DNA of 64,000 bases from Deltaproteobacteria bacterium. Lineage in GTDB: Bacteria; Acidobacteriota; Thermoanaerobaculia; Multivoradales; JAHZIX01. The stretch is taken from positions 124,001 through 188,000 of the forward strand of contig JAHZIX010000029.1 of NCBI GenBank assembly GCA_022601195.1, given 5' to 3'. This document shows positions 1 through 8,700 of the stretch, one piece after another. Positions within the stretch are counted from its first letter, which is position 1; each line of letters begins with the position of its first letter. A program made the position numbers and the translations under genes. The notes under the pieces are model-generated. The model searched no databases and was not told the origin of the DNA. It was given only the letters and a program-made list of their open reading frames with translations.

Positions 1-478
1 CTGAATAGGTGCTCCTGCCGCAGGGGTCTTGGCTGCTGAGAAGGCGCATTGCCCGAGGACGGGATCATTGGAAAGGAAGAGAAGGGACCAGCAAGACACC
101 ACAGCAGCAAATGCTCTTCTGGAGTACGAATGAAGGACCAGGGGTTTCATGAAGCCTAATCTCCTGAGGTGTGCAGAAAAGAGGGGGGAGCGCCTAGCGG
201 GCTCTGCTAGGGGAGAAAAGCGATTATGGCATTTTCCTATGACGTGTCGCAAGGGTCTCTCGTCAGAGGGCTGGGAGTGGTAGTCGTTCAGGTTCTTGGA
301 AGGACACAGGGGCCGAGGATTCAAAAGGCTGGCTCGAAGCAGGTGCTTGGATTCATTCCCTCCAGTCTGCTAGGATCGATACCGGAGCCCGTAGGTCCGG
401 AATGCGCCTGATCTGGCAGCCGAAGTCCGAAATGACGTAGGGTTCTTCAGCCAGATTGATGCGCATTTTCCATAAGAT
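1..478. other. Non-coding or unassigned left edge
   Basis: No convincing gene is seen here. The only ORF of note (226-411, 61 codons) has no recognisable domain and no good ribosome binding site. A small inverted repeat, CCTAGC-N7-GCTAGG (193-211), is present without a T tract. The left edge may hold the 3' end of a gene lying outside the window. Confidence 0.4.
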
Positions 479-527
479 TCCGGAATCCCTTCCGGAGGCT
501 GACAGAGTTCAAAACAAGGCATAGATT
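479..527 (+). promoter_or_regulatory. Promoter with upstream hairpin for the FG-GAP gene
   Basis: CTGACA (499-504), a 17-nt spacer and TAGATT (522-527) form a good sigma70-like promoter. A 7-bp inverted repeat, TCCGGAA-tccc-TTCCGGA (479-496), lies directly against the -35 box and could be an operator. The predicted transcript starts very close to the GGAG ribosome binding site at 534-537, so the 5' leader would be extremely short. Confidence 0.45.
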
Positions 528-545
528 CAGATTGGAGATCGAAGC

Positions 546-2312
546 ATGCGTGCCCAAACCTATCTACTATCTTGGTATATCGGCATTGCCGTCTCGGCGC
601 TGTTGGTTGCCTTGCTATTTCCTCTGCAGAGCCTCGCTCAGAAGTCTTCTTCCCAAGTAATGACCTCCACTGGGAAGATCTCTGGCCCTTCTTCTGATGA
701 CGATCCTCTGAACGATCTGGGAAGCCTAGTCCCAGCAGATGGTGTCTGGCTGAAGGATGATGGTGGGCGCGAATATTTCGTCAAGCCCCTGCCGAAGCTG
801 AAGGGGACCTATCAATGGATCGACGACACTCAGACCAGCATCAAATACAAGAGGTGGTACAACTTCGAGGTTCTACGGCACGATGACGAGAATCTCTACC
901 TGAAGTTATATAAGCCCGCTGTGGTGCCGAAGTTACCCACTCGGGAGGAGCGCGAAGCTCAGCGTATCAAGGATCTAGAAGCGCTCGCTCAAACCTACCT
1001 ACCCGAAGCCGGCAGCGGGGATCGACTCTATTTCGACACCTTTGATGAGGGGCTTCCGAAGCGCGGAATGTGGAGGAATGGCTTCGATGTTGCCGACATG
1101 AACGGTGATGGGCATCTGGACATCATTCACGGTCCTGCCCGCAAAGGAATCCCGGTACCTCGAGTGTTTCTGGGAAATAGCCAAGGTCAATGGCGGGTGT
1201 GGAACGAGGCGAAGTTTCCTCGAGCGCCGTGGGACTATGGCGATGCCGCAGCAGGAGATTTCAATGGTGACGGCTTACTCGACATTGCCTTCGGCTTTCA
1301 CCTGCGGGGCCTGTTGGTCGTGGTCCAGGAAACGCCTGGAACCTTCGTAATCGCCAGCGAAGGCCTCGACCTGGAAATTCCCGGCCAAGGTGGAGATGCC
1401 TCTGGCTTCTCTACGAGAGCTATCGAAATCGTTGACTGGAACAGCGATGGTCGGCCGGACATTTTGGCCCTCGGAGAAGGTCCCCGGCCTGCGGGTTCCA
1501 AAGATGGCAAGGTCATGGGAGTAATTACCTCTTATGCCTATGGAGGCGTGATCTACGAGAATCTGGGCGAAGGCAAGTGGATGCGTCGCGACCAAGGGTT
1601 GCAGCGCAACGGAGTCTTTGGCGATTCCTTGACCACCGGTGACTTCAATAGCGATGGCCGTCTCGACTTTCTGACCGCGTCCCATGTGTTGAACCGTCGA
1701 GATGTCCTGAACCTTGGGCAGCCGGACAATTCTTGGCAGACTTTGAGCGTAGATCCGGTGCGCCGCTTCGCGCTGGTTCAGGCCGTGACGGCGGGCGATT
1801 TCGATGGCGATGGCCGAGATGACATGGTTCTGACCTACTCCAGTGTTGAGATGAAGGTTCGTAGGGCGGGCCTAGATCTTTTCCTCAATAAGGGAGAGGA
1901 AGGTTGGGAGCGCCACACGATAGCCGTGGAAGAGGGCAGAAGAAGCCTCTGGGCTCTCGACTCCGGTGACCTCGACGGCGATGGGAACCTAGACTTGGTT
2001 GCATCGAGTAGTGACGCCGAGGTCTGGGTCTTCTTAGGAGATGGCAAAGGAGGTTTCGACCTCGAAGAGTCGCCGGAGATCTCCACGCCTCGTGGTTGCC
2101 GAGGCTACGCCATCCGATTAGAGGACTTGGATGGCGATGGAAAAGACGAAGTCTTGGGAAGTTTTGCCGGCGAAGGTTCCGCCCTTCCGCTGCCTCAATT
2201 TCCAGTACACTGCACCAGCGGCGGCGAGATCGCTGTCTGGAAGCCGCGCCAGCAGGAAGACGCGGCGTCTCAGCAGGTAATGCTTGACAGAGAAGCTGCC
2301 AGCGGCCTATAG
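546..2312 (+). CDS. Secreted FG-GAP/VCBS repeat protein
   Basis: A 588-residue exported protein. Residues 1-31 form a signal peptide with a hydrophobic core, ending near SLAQ. From about residue 180 there are seven repeats of the FG-GAP/VCBS type, each with a calcium-loop motif such as DMNGDGHLD, DFNGDGLLD, DWNSDGRPD, DFDGDGRDD and DLDGDGNLD. In known families this makes an integrin-like beta-propeller. Residues 40-130 match nothing I recognise. The start is supported by GGAG at 534-537 and a promoter just upstream. The protein probably acts outside the cytoplasm in binding or adhesion, and its ligand cannot be told from sequence. No catalytic motif is visible. Confidence 0.88.
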   Translation: MRAQTYLLSWYIGIAVSALLVALLFPLQSLAQKSSSQVMTSTGKISGPSSDDDPLNDLGSLVPADGVWLKDDGGREYFVKPLPKLKGTYQWIDDTQTSIKYKRWYNFEVLRHDDENLYLKLYKPAVVPKLPTREEREAQRIKDLEALAQTYLPEAGSGDRLYFDTFDEGLPKRGMWRNGFDVADMNGDGHLDIIHGPARKGIPVPRVFLGNSQGQWRVWNEAKFPRAPWDYGDAAAGDFNGDGLLDIAFGFHLRGLLVVVQETPGTFVIASEGLDLEIPGQGGDASGFSTRAIEIVDWNSDGRPDILALGEGPRPAGSKDGKVMGVITSYAYGGVIYENLGEGKWMRRDQGLQRNGVFGDSLTTGDFNSDGRLDFLTASHVLNRRDVLNLGQPDNSWQTLSVDPVRRFALVQAVTAGDFDGDGRDDMVLTYSSVEMKVRRAGLDLFLNKGEEGWERHTIAVEEGRRSLWALDSGDLDGDGNLDLVASSSDAEVWVFLGDGKGGFDLEESPEISTPRGCRGYAIRLEDLDGDGKDEVLGSFAGEGSALPLPQFPVHCTSGGEIAVWKPRQQEDAASQQVMLDREAASGL

Positions 2313-2611
2313 TCGCGACCAGCAGCTCCATTGGCAGCGAAGTTTGGGTATTGGTCAGGTAGACAATCTGGTCGCTCAGCGCTTCGTGCGGTGGAGCCAA
2401 AAGAATTCATACGCCTTTGACGGCATGAAGAGTTTTTGAGCAGGAGGTGATGTTCCTACCCGCATCTGTTTCGAGGAGAAGAAGTGTCAGGCTTCCCACG
2501 GCGAAAGCAGCAGTCGCTGCCTCTGGCTAGATTGGAAGCAAATTTAAGGGCTAACCCGCGTGGTGTTTTGTGCGCCCCGGAAGCCAGAAATATTAACGGA
2601 GATTGTTAGTA

Positions 2612-3922
2612 ATGAAGAAATTCATTGCCTCTTTTGCCATCGCCGGCCTGCTCGTGCTCGGTGGAGGACAGGCTCTCGCAGAAATCGGCGCCATTGACGC
2701 CGTACCTGCAGCGACCCTGCTTCTGCCGTACTTCGAGGTGGGTCTTGAGAATAGTGGCAGCGGTGTTACCACCCTGTTTTCTGTCAACAACGCCTCGGCC
2801 GCGCCTGCGGTTGCCCACGTTACCTTGTGGACCAAGCTGGCCCGTCCGACCCTTGACTTTGACATCTACCTAACCGGTTATGACGTCTACACAGTCAACT
2901 TGGCTGACCTCTTCCTGAACGGCGCGATTCTGCAGACTCCGGTCTTCGGCCCGGGTGAGTTCTCAGATCCGAATTCCGTCCCCGGTGGCTGTTCCTTCCC
3001 GCTGCCTGCGAACATTCCGCAGTCCCTGCTTGACTACATCCGTAACCTGCACACCGGTCTTGCCGCGCCTAACGGCTTCGGCAACGCTGGCCTCTGTGGC
3101 GCCCCGGATCTCGGTCTTGCTGATGCGGGCGACGGTGTCGCAACCGGCTACATCACCATCGACGTGGTGAATGACTGCTCGCTGGCTTTCCCCGGTAACC
3201 CCGGGTACTTCGCCGACGGCGGTACCGGTATCGCTGCTAACCGCAACGTCCTGTGGGGCGACTACTTCCTGGCCGATCCAGGTAACGCCTTCGCCCAGGG
3301 CGATCAGTTGGTTCACATCGAAGCTATGGACTCCGTCCAGACCGGCTTCTGGTCGCCTGGTGACTACACCTTCTACGGTCGTTACCTCGCCTATGACGCC
3401 TCTGACAACCGTGAGCCGCTGGCGACGGTGTGGGCTTCCCGCTACTTCAGCGGCAACGCCGGCCCGTTCAACGACGACTCCGACATCATCTGCTGGCGTG
3501 ACTCCGGTCTCGACGACAGTTTCTTCTTCCCTTGTGGCTCCATCCCGAGCCCCTACCCGCTGACCCAGAACCAGATTGTTGTCTTCGACGAAGACGAGAA
3601 TCCCGTGGTCTTGGAGGGTTCGCCCTTCTCGCCGCCGCCGGTCGGTGTGGACGTCACCCCTTGCGCTTGCGCCACCACTCGTGCTGACGCGAACGACTTC
3701 GGTGACATCTTCGACTTCGGTTGGTTCTACCTGAACCTGAACACCTCGACCGGTTCGCTGCAGGATCCCATCAAGCAGTCGTTTGTGAGCACCATTCACA
3801 GCGCCTCGGGTCTCTTCAGCGTCGGCTTCCAGGCCGTTCACCTTGACAGCGCGCTGGACAAGACCTTCACGGTCACCACCGCGCCGGCTGACATCAGCCT
3901 TCCTGCCAATGGTGACGAATAG
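2612..3922 (+). CDS. Secreted protein of unknown function, paralogue A
   Basis: A 436-residue exported protein with a clear signal peptide (MKKFIASFAIAGLLVLGGG..ALA). I do not recognise the family. The mature protein begins EIGAIDAVPAATLLLPYFEV and is nearly cofactor-motif free: rich in Gly, Asn, Asp, Phe and Tyr, with several paired Cys, as in extracellular beta-sandwich proteins. It is roughly four-fifths identical by eye to the next gene. ATG at 2612 is preferred to the upstream TTG at 2603 because GGAG lies at 2599-2602. Codon choice is strongly biased (Phe TTC, Asn AAC, Asp GAC and Tyr TAC almost throughout), unlike paralogue B, and a strong terminator follows. Both suggest high expression, possibly of an abundant surface or secreted component. 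Confidence 0.85.
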   Translation: MKKFIASFAIAGLLVLGGGQALAEIGAIDAVPAATLLLPYFEVGLENSGSGVTTLFSVNNASAAPAVAHVTLWTKLARPTLDFDIYLTGYDVYTVNLADLFLNGAILQTPVFGPGEFSDPNSVPGGCSFPLPANIPQSLLDYIRNLHTGLAAPNGFGNAGLCGAPDLGLADAGDGVATGYITIDVVNDCSLAFPGNPGYFADGGTGIAANRNVLWGDYFLADPGNAFAQGDQLVHIEAMDSVQTGFWSPGDYTFYGRYLAYDASDNREPLATVWASRYFSGNAGPFNDDSDIICWRDSGLDDSFFFPCGSIPSPYPLTQNQIVVFDEDENPVVLEGSPFSPPPVGVDVTPCACATTRADANDFGDIFDFGWFYLNLNTSTGSLQDPIKQSFVSTIHSASGLFSVGFQAVHLDSALDKTFTVTTAPADISLPANGDE

Positions 3923-3937
3923 TCGATAGTCCCCACA

Positions 3938-3953
3938 CGTCACTTCGGTGACG
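3938..3953 (+). other. UUCG-tetraloop hairpin
   Basis: CGTCAC-TTCG-GTGACG is a perfect 6-bp stem closed by a cUUCGg tetraloop, 15 nt after the stop codon of paralogue A and immediately before its terminator. Such a loop is very stable in RNA and could protect the 3' end of the message from exonucleases. Confidence 0.55.
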
Positions 3954-3957
3954 GGTA

Positions 3958-3992
3958 GAAAAGGGCGGGCCCCAAAAGGTCCGCCCTTTTTC
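3958..3992 (+). terminator. Rho-independent terminator after paralogue A
   Basis: An 11-bp stem (AAGGGCGGGCC / GGTCCGCCCTT, one G-T pair) with loop CCAAAA is followed by a run of T. It is the clearest intrinsic terminator in the window and separates paralogue A from paralogue B, so the two are probably transcribed separately. Confidence 0.88.
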
Positions 3993-4140
3993 TATGTTGG
4001 GGGAAGATTTTCGGCTGAGGATGGGGCGTCGGCCGTGGCTTTCGCCTTTGTAGAATTAGCGATACACTGCGGTCAAAGGGGGCAGCGGCCTAGTAGCCCG
4101 CCTCCATCTCCTGCATTCTCAGCGACGAGGAGCTCTCGAT

Positions 4141-5454
4141 ATGAAGAGTAGGGTAAGTCTTGCCATTGTTCTCTCAGCCTTGTTTTTCAGCGATTTCGCC
4201 CGGGCGGAAATTGGAGCTATTGATGCCGTTCCGGCCGCCACGCTACTACTGCCGTACTTCGAAGTAGGCCTAGAAAGCTGTGTCGAGCAACCTACAACGC
4301 TCTTTTCGGTGAACAACGCCTCCCAGTTTCCTGTGGTTGCCCATGTAACCTTGTGGACCAAGCTGGCGCGTCCCTCGCTGGACTTCGACATCTTCCTAAC
4401 CGGCTATGACGTTTTCACGGTTAACCTAGCGGACTTGTTCCTCACCGGATCCTTGTTGCAAACAGGTCCTGGCATCAACGGCGGTCCTGGAGCCTTCTCG
4501 CAGCCGAATTTCGTACCAGCAGGGTGTACATTTCCGTTGCCGGCGCAGATCCCGCCGTCCTTGCTCACTTATATTCGCAATCTACATACCGGGTTCCCTG
4601 CCCCTCCTGGTTTTTCCAACTCAGGACTCTGTGGAGCACCCAGTCAGGGGATCACCGACCCCGCTGAAGGGCTTGCCACTGGCTATATTACGATCGATGT
4701 AGTCAACGATTGTTCGCTGGCATTTCCAGGGAACCCAGGATACTTCGTAGACGGGGGAGCTGGTATCGCTACGAATGCAAACGTTCTTTGGGGCGACTAC
4801 TTCCTCGCACGTCCCACGGAGAGCTTCGCCCAAGGAGATACTCTGGTTCACATAGAAGCGATCGATTCGGTTGCTAGTGGCTTCTGGAATCCTGGCGACT
4901 ACACCTTCTATGGCCGTTATCTCGGCTTCGATGCCAGTGACAACCGAGAGCCATTGGCGACCACCTGGGCTACGCGATATTTCAGTGGCAATGCAGGTCC
5001 ATTCACCGAGGACTCAGATGTGCTCTGTTGGAGAGACTCGGGTCTTGACGATAGTTTCTTCTTCGACTGCGGGACGATTCCTGCGCCCTACCCTCTGACT
5101 CAGAATCAGATTGTCATCTTCGACGAAGAGGAGAATCCTGTGGTGGTGGCCGGATCACCTTTTTCGCCGCCGCCGGTAGGAGTCGATACCCTTCCCTGTT
5201 CCTGCGCTACGACCCGTGCCGACGCTGCAGATTTTGGCGATATCTTTGACTTTGGCTGGTTTTTCCTGAACCTGAATACTTCGACGGGATCTCTTCAAGA
5301 TCCCATCAAACAGTCCTACGTCTCGACGATTCATAGCGCTTCGGGCCAATTTAGTGTCGGCTTCCAAGCGATGCACTTGGATAGCGCTCTAGCGAAGACC
5401 TTCACGGTGACGACTTTTCCAGCAGATATCTCTTTGGGACCTGCCGGCAACTGA
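4141..5454 (+). CDS. Secreted protein of unknown function, paralogue B
   Basis: A 437-residue paralogue of the gene just upstream, with signal peptide MKSRVSLAIVLSALFFSDFA..A and the same mature start EIGAIDAVPAATLLLPYFEV. Long blocks are unchanged between the copies, for example GDYTFYGRYL, SDNREPLAT, CWRDSGLDDSFFF, SPFSPPPVGVD and DFGWF. The most variable part is around residues 85-125, where B has a short insertion. Codon use is much less biased than in A, so B is probably weakly expressed or under other control. GAGGAG upstream supports ATG at 4141. A terminator lies between A and B, so B needs its own promoter. Function unknown; probably the same structural role as A. Confidence 0.85.
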   Translation: MKSRVSLAIVLSALFFSDFARAEIGAIDAVPAATLLLPYFEVGLESCVEQPTTLFSVNNASQFPVVAHVTLWTKLARPSLDFDIFLTGYDVFTVNLADLFLTGSLLQTGPGINGGPGAFSQPNFVPAGCTFPLPAQIPPSLLTYIRNLHTGFPAPPGFSNSGLCGAPSQGITDPAEGLATGYITIDVVNDCSLAFPGNPGYFVDGGAGIATNANVLWGDYFLARPTESFAQGDTLVHIEAIDSVASGFWNPGDYTFYGRYLGFDASDNREPLATTWATRYFSGNAGPFTEDSDVLCWRDSGLDDSFFFDCGTIPAPYPLTQNQIVIFDEEENPVVVAGSPFSPPPVGVDTLPCSCATTRADAADFGDIFDFGWFFLNLNTSTGSLQDPIKQSYVSTIHSASGQFSVGFQAMHLDSALAKTFTVTTFPADISLGPAGN

Positions 5455-5749
5455 GAGGCCACTGCTCGGAGATTAGGCTTTCGTGACATGGAAGCCTGGG
5501 ATACTCGAAGAGAGGTTCGAATACCTTTCAGGCTTGGCTAGAGATCTATTAAAAATAGGCTTTCGCGCATCGATTACACAGTTTGTTCGGCCTAGCAATT
5601 TCTTGCGCTGAGCTGTCAATTTTGCTATAACAGCATGTCCAGACGGGTTCTTAATTTTTAGGGTCCCCGCTTGAGTTGGAAGCGATTTTGCCGAGTCGCA
5701 GGATCGCCTCCATCGAGTCAAGCTTGTCCAACAACAGGAGTTTCCACAC
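5455..5749 (+). promoter_or_regulatory. Intergenic region with extended -10 promoter for the PKD gene
   Basis: Within this 295-nt gap, TTGCGC (5603-5608), a 17-nt spacer and TATAAC (5626-5631) form a promoter. The -10 is extended by TG (5623-5624). The predicted leader is about 110 nt, with AGGAG shortly before the ATG. The rest of the gap is relatively AT-rich and shows no gene. Confidence 0.5.
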
Positions 5750-8700
5750 ATGCGCTCACAGCTCCCGAGCACTTTTTCCGTTCGATTTCGATGGTTTCTC
5801 ATACCGTCCATTTTGTGTTCCCTGATGTTGTCTCTGAGCCTCCCTGCGTCGAGCCAGTGTGCTTTGGACGAGGACAAGACTCCCGCTCGAGGAGCGCCAT
5901 CTCAGCTCTGGGGGGAGCTAGCCCCATTCGACACCGGACAGCTCCCCAACCCTCGGGACAATACGGATTGGAATCAGATCGGGGACTTCGAGACTCATCC
6001 CTATGCGATTTCTTTGGACGTTGAGCAGAATTGGGTCTTCCTGGCTCAAAATCGCCGCTTCCAGATCTGGAACGCTTCGACCCTACCCGGGTCCTTCAAT
6101 GTCCCGCAGTTCGACATCGGCCTTCGGTCCATGGAAACCGCTGGCTTGATCTACACCGACAGTGGTCACTCCTTCTTTGTCTTCGAGGACATCGACGCTC
6201 CACCCAATAACTCGAATGTAGTGGCCTTGGTTGGAGTCGACGGGATGGGCATGGCCGTCTACAACACGACCAATAAGTCAGCGCCTCAACTCACCTACCA
6301 AGATCATGGTGGCGGACGGTACGCGAAGCAGGTCTACGTCACAACCATCAGTGGTCAGCACTATGCCTTTGTAGCAGCACCCCAGGCTACGGCTCTTCCG
6401 GGCGGCGTCTTTGCCTACAACTTGAGTACAGCCCTGGCTGTGCCTTCCCCGCCCTGCATCGAGGCTCGCCCCACCGGTGCAGCCAATTGTCCCAACGTCT
6501 ATCTCGGCAAACTGGGGTCTCGTACCAACGCTCGTTTCATTGATGGGGCCGGAAACTTCGTCGCCTTTAGCTCCACCTTCAGCCCGGATGGCGTCGAGAT
6601 CTGGGACGTGGCTGCCCCTTCGAATCCTCAACAGGTGATGAATGCTCTCACCTCGGAACCCGTATATGGCGTTGCCATGTGGCAGCAAGGCTCCAGCCAC
6701 TTCCTGGCTCTCCGAACCACAAATCAAGCTCGGATTTATGATGTGAGCTGTATTTCCAGTGGCAGCTGCAATCTCGGCTCGCCCCTCTGGACGCAGACGA
6801 TCAACACCGGCGGCAATGAGCGTACGGTTACTTTCTCTCGAAGCGGTTCGACTCCTTTTATTTACTACGGCTCTAGTCAAGAGTGCCTCAGCGGTAACCA
6901 AAACGAATGGCTCTTCGACGTCTCGAATCCCTCCTCTCCCAACGACATTTCTCCTCAGGGAACGACAGTGATCAACGGCGAGGCGGTGAGCTACTGGGGC
7001 TGGTACTACTGGGACAATGGAGTCCATGGGTTTAACCGCACAGCACCTAGAATGGGTAAGTTTTCAGGTGACTACTTCTTCCGGGCCGGGTACGCGATTT
7101 TCGACGTTCACCGGCGGACCAGCGGTTCACCTCCGAACGCCAGCTTTAGCTGGAGCCCGACTCTGATCTACCCGGATACGCCGATCAACTTTACCGACAC
7201 TTCGAGTGGTGCTCCCACCGCCTGGGATTGGGATTTTCTAACCGATGGAGTGCCGGGCTCGTCGAGTCAGCAGAACCCAAACGGGGTCCGCTTTCCTACG
7301 GTTGGCAACAAGACCGTAAATCTGGATGTCACCAATCCCGCGGGTTCTGATAACACCTCCATGAACCTGCAGGTATTGGCCCCCGAGCCCACAGTGAGCA
7401 GCGTTTCCGTGGCTCCCAACCCTGCGCTCATTTGCCAGCCAGTCACTTTCACAGCACAGGGGGTCACTGGACAGCCACCTTTGAACTTTGCCTGGGAGGT
7501 CAAGAACAACCAGGGTGCTACGGTAGCTACAGGGACTGTCAACCCATTCGTTTGGACATCAGCTCCAGCCGACCAAGGGGATTCCCCTTTCACCGCAGAA
7601 GTGACGGTGACGAACTCTTCCGATTCGGCGATGGCTACCAGCCCGTCCCTGACCCTGAATCCCTTGTCTCCTCTGCCCCAATCGGGAACTTTCACGCCAG
7701 TCATCGTGGGCGAGAATCCGCCTACCGGGGCTAGTGTCGAGTTTATGGTCACAGCGGCAGGGGCCACGGAGTGGAATTGGAACTTCGGGGACAACCCCGG
7801 CGGTGGTCCCAACAACGATGGTTACGAGGGCTGGACCTCAGATCCAAGCGATGGTCCCAATCCCACTCACGTCTACGGTTCCATCGGCACTTATCAGGTT
7901 CGTGTCAAGGTAAGGAATTGTGTTGAGTCCGAGCAGGAGTCAGCTGCTCTCAGCGTGCAGATTGTCAACGTCGTACCGGTCACCGCCGGTTTCGAGCCCG
8001 TACTTTTTTGTCAGGCGGGAAGCTGCTTTGCGGACGTCAACGAGCCGATCACCTTCAACGACACCTCGACCGGCCCGCCGAGTTTCTGGGACTATGATTG
8101 GGACGGCAACTCCACTTTTGAAGACAACAACAATACGAGTCCGGTTACCACCCATACATACACTTCAACCGGAAACTTCACACCTCGGCTGCGGGTGCGC
8201 CTCAACGGGCAGACGGACATCTACACTCTGCCCTTCGTGATTCGGGTCGAGTCCGGAGGTGGGGGCGGCGGTGGAGACCCGCCGAGAATTACTGTAAGCG
8301 GCCCGACCACAGGGAACATCAACCAGAACTTGACCTTCACAGCCAGCGCATCGGATTGCACGGCGACCTCAAACGGTTGGGTGTGGACGGCAAATGGTGC
8401 TACCGGAAGCTCAACCACCAGCTCGATTCAGCTCAGCTGGCCAACGTCGGGTAACAAAGTGGTGACCGCCCGTAACTCAAACAGCTCCTGCGGCACCGCC
8501 AGTGATAGTCACATCATCGCCATCTCCGGCGGTGGCGGTGGCGGTGGCGGTACGGATCCAGTTGCCAACTTCACCTTCACGCCGCCAGCCCCCGTCGAGG
8601 ATCAGTCCGTAGACTTCGATGCCAGGTCCTCGACCGGCAATCCTACGGGGTTTTCTTGGACCTTTGGTGACGGTACTTCCGGTTCAGGCGACACGATCTC

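Noticed and set aside
226..411. 61-codon plus-strand ORF near the left edge
   Set aside because: No domain, no ribosome binding site and no neighbour that supports it.
2963..3943. A 326-codon open frame on the minus strand under secreted paralogue A
   Set aside because: It is an antisense shadow opened by the strong codon bias of paralogue A; there is no ribosome binding site or domain, and the same frame is not kept open under paralogue B.
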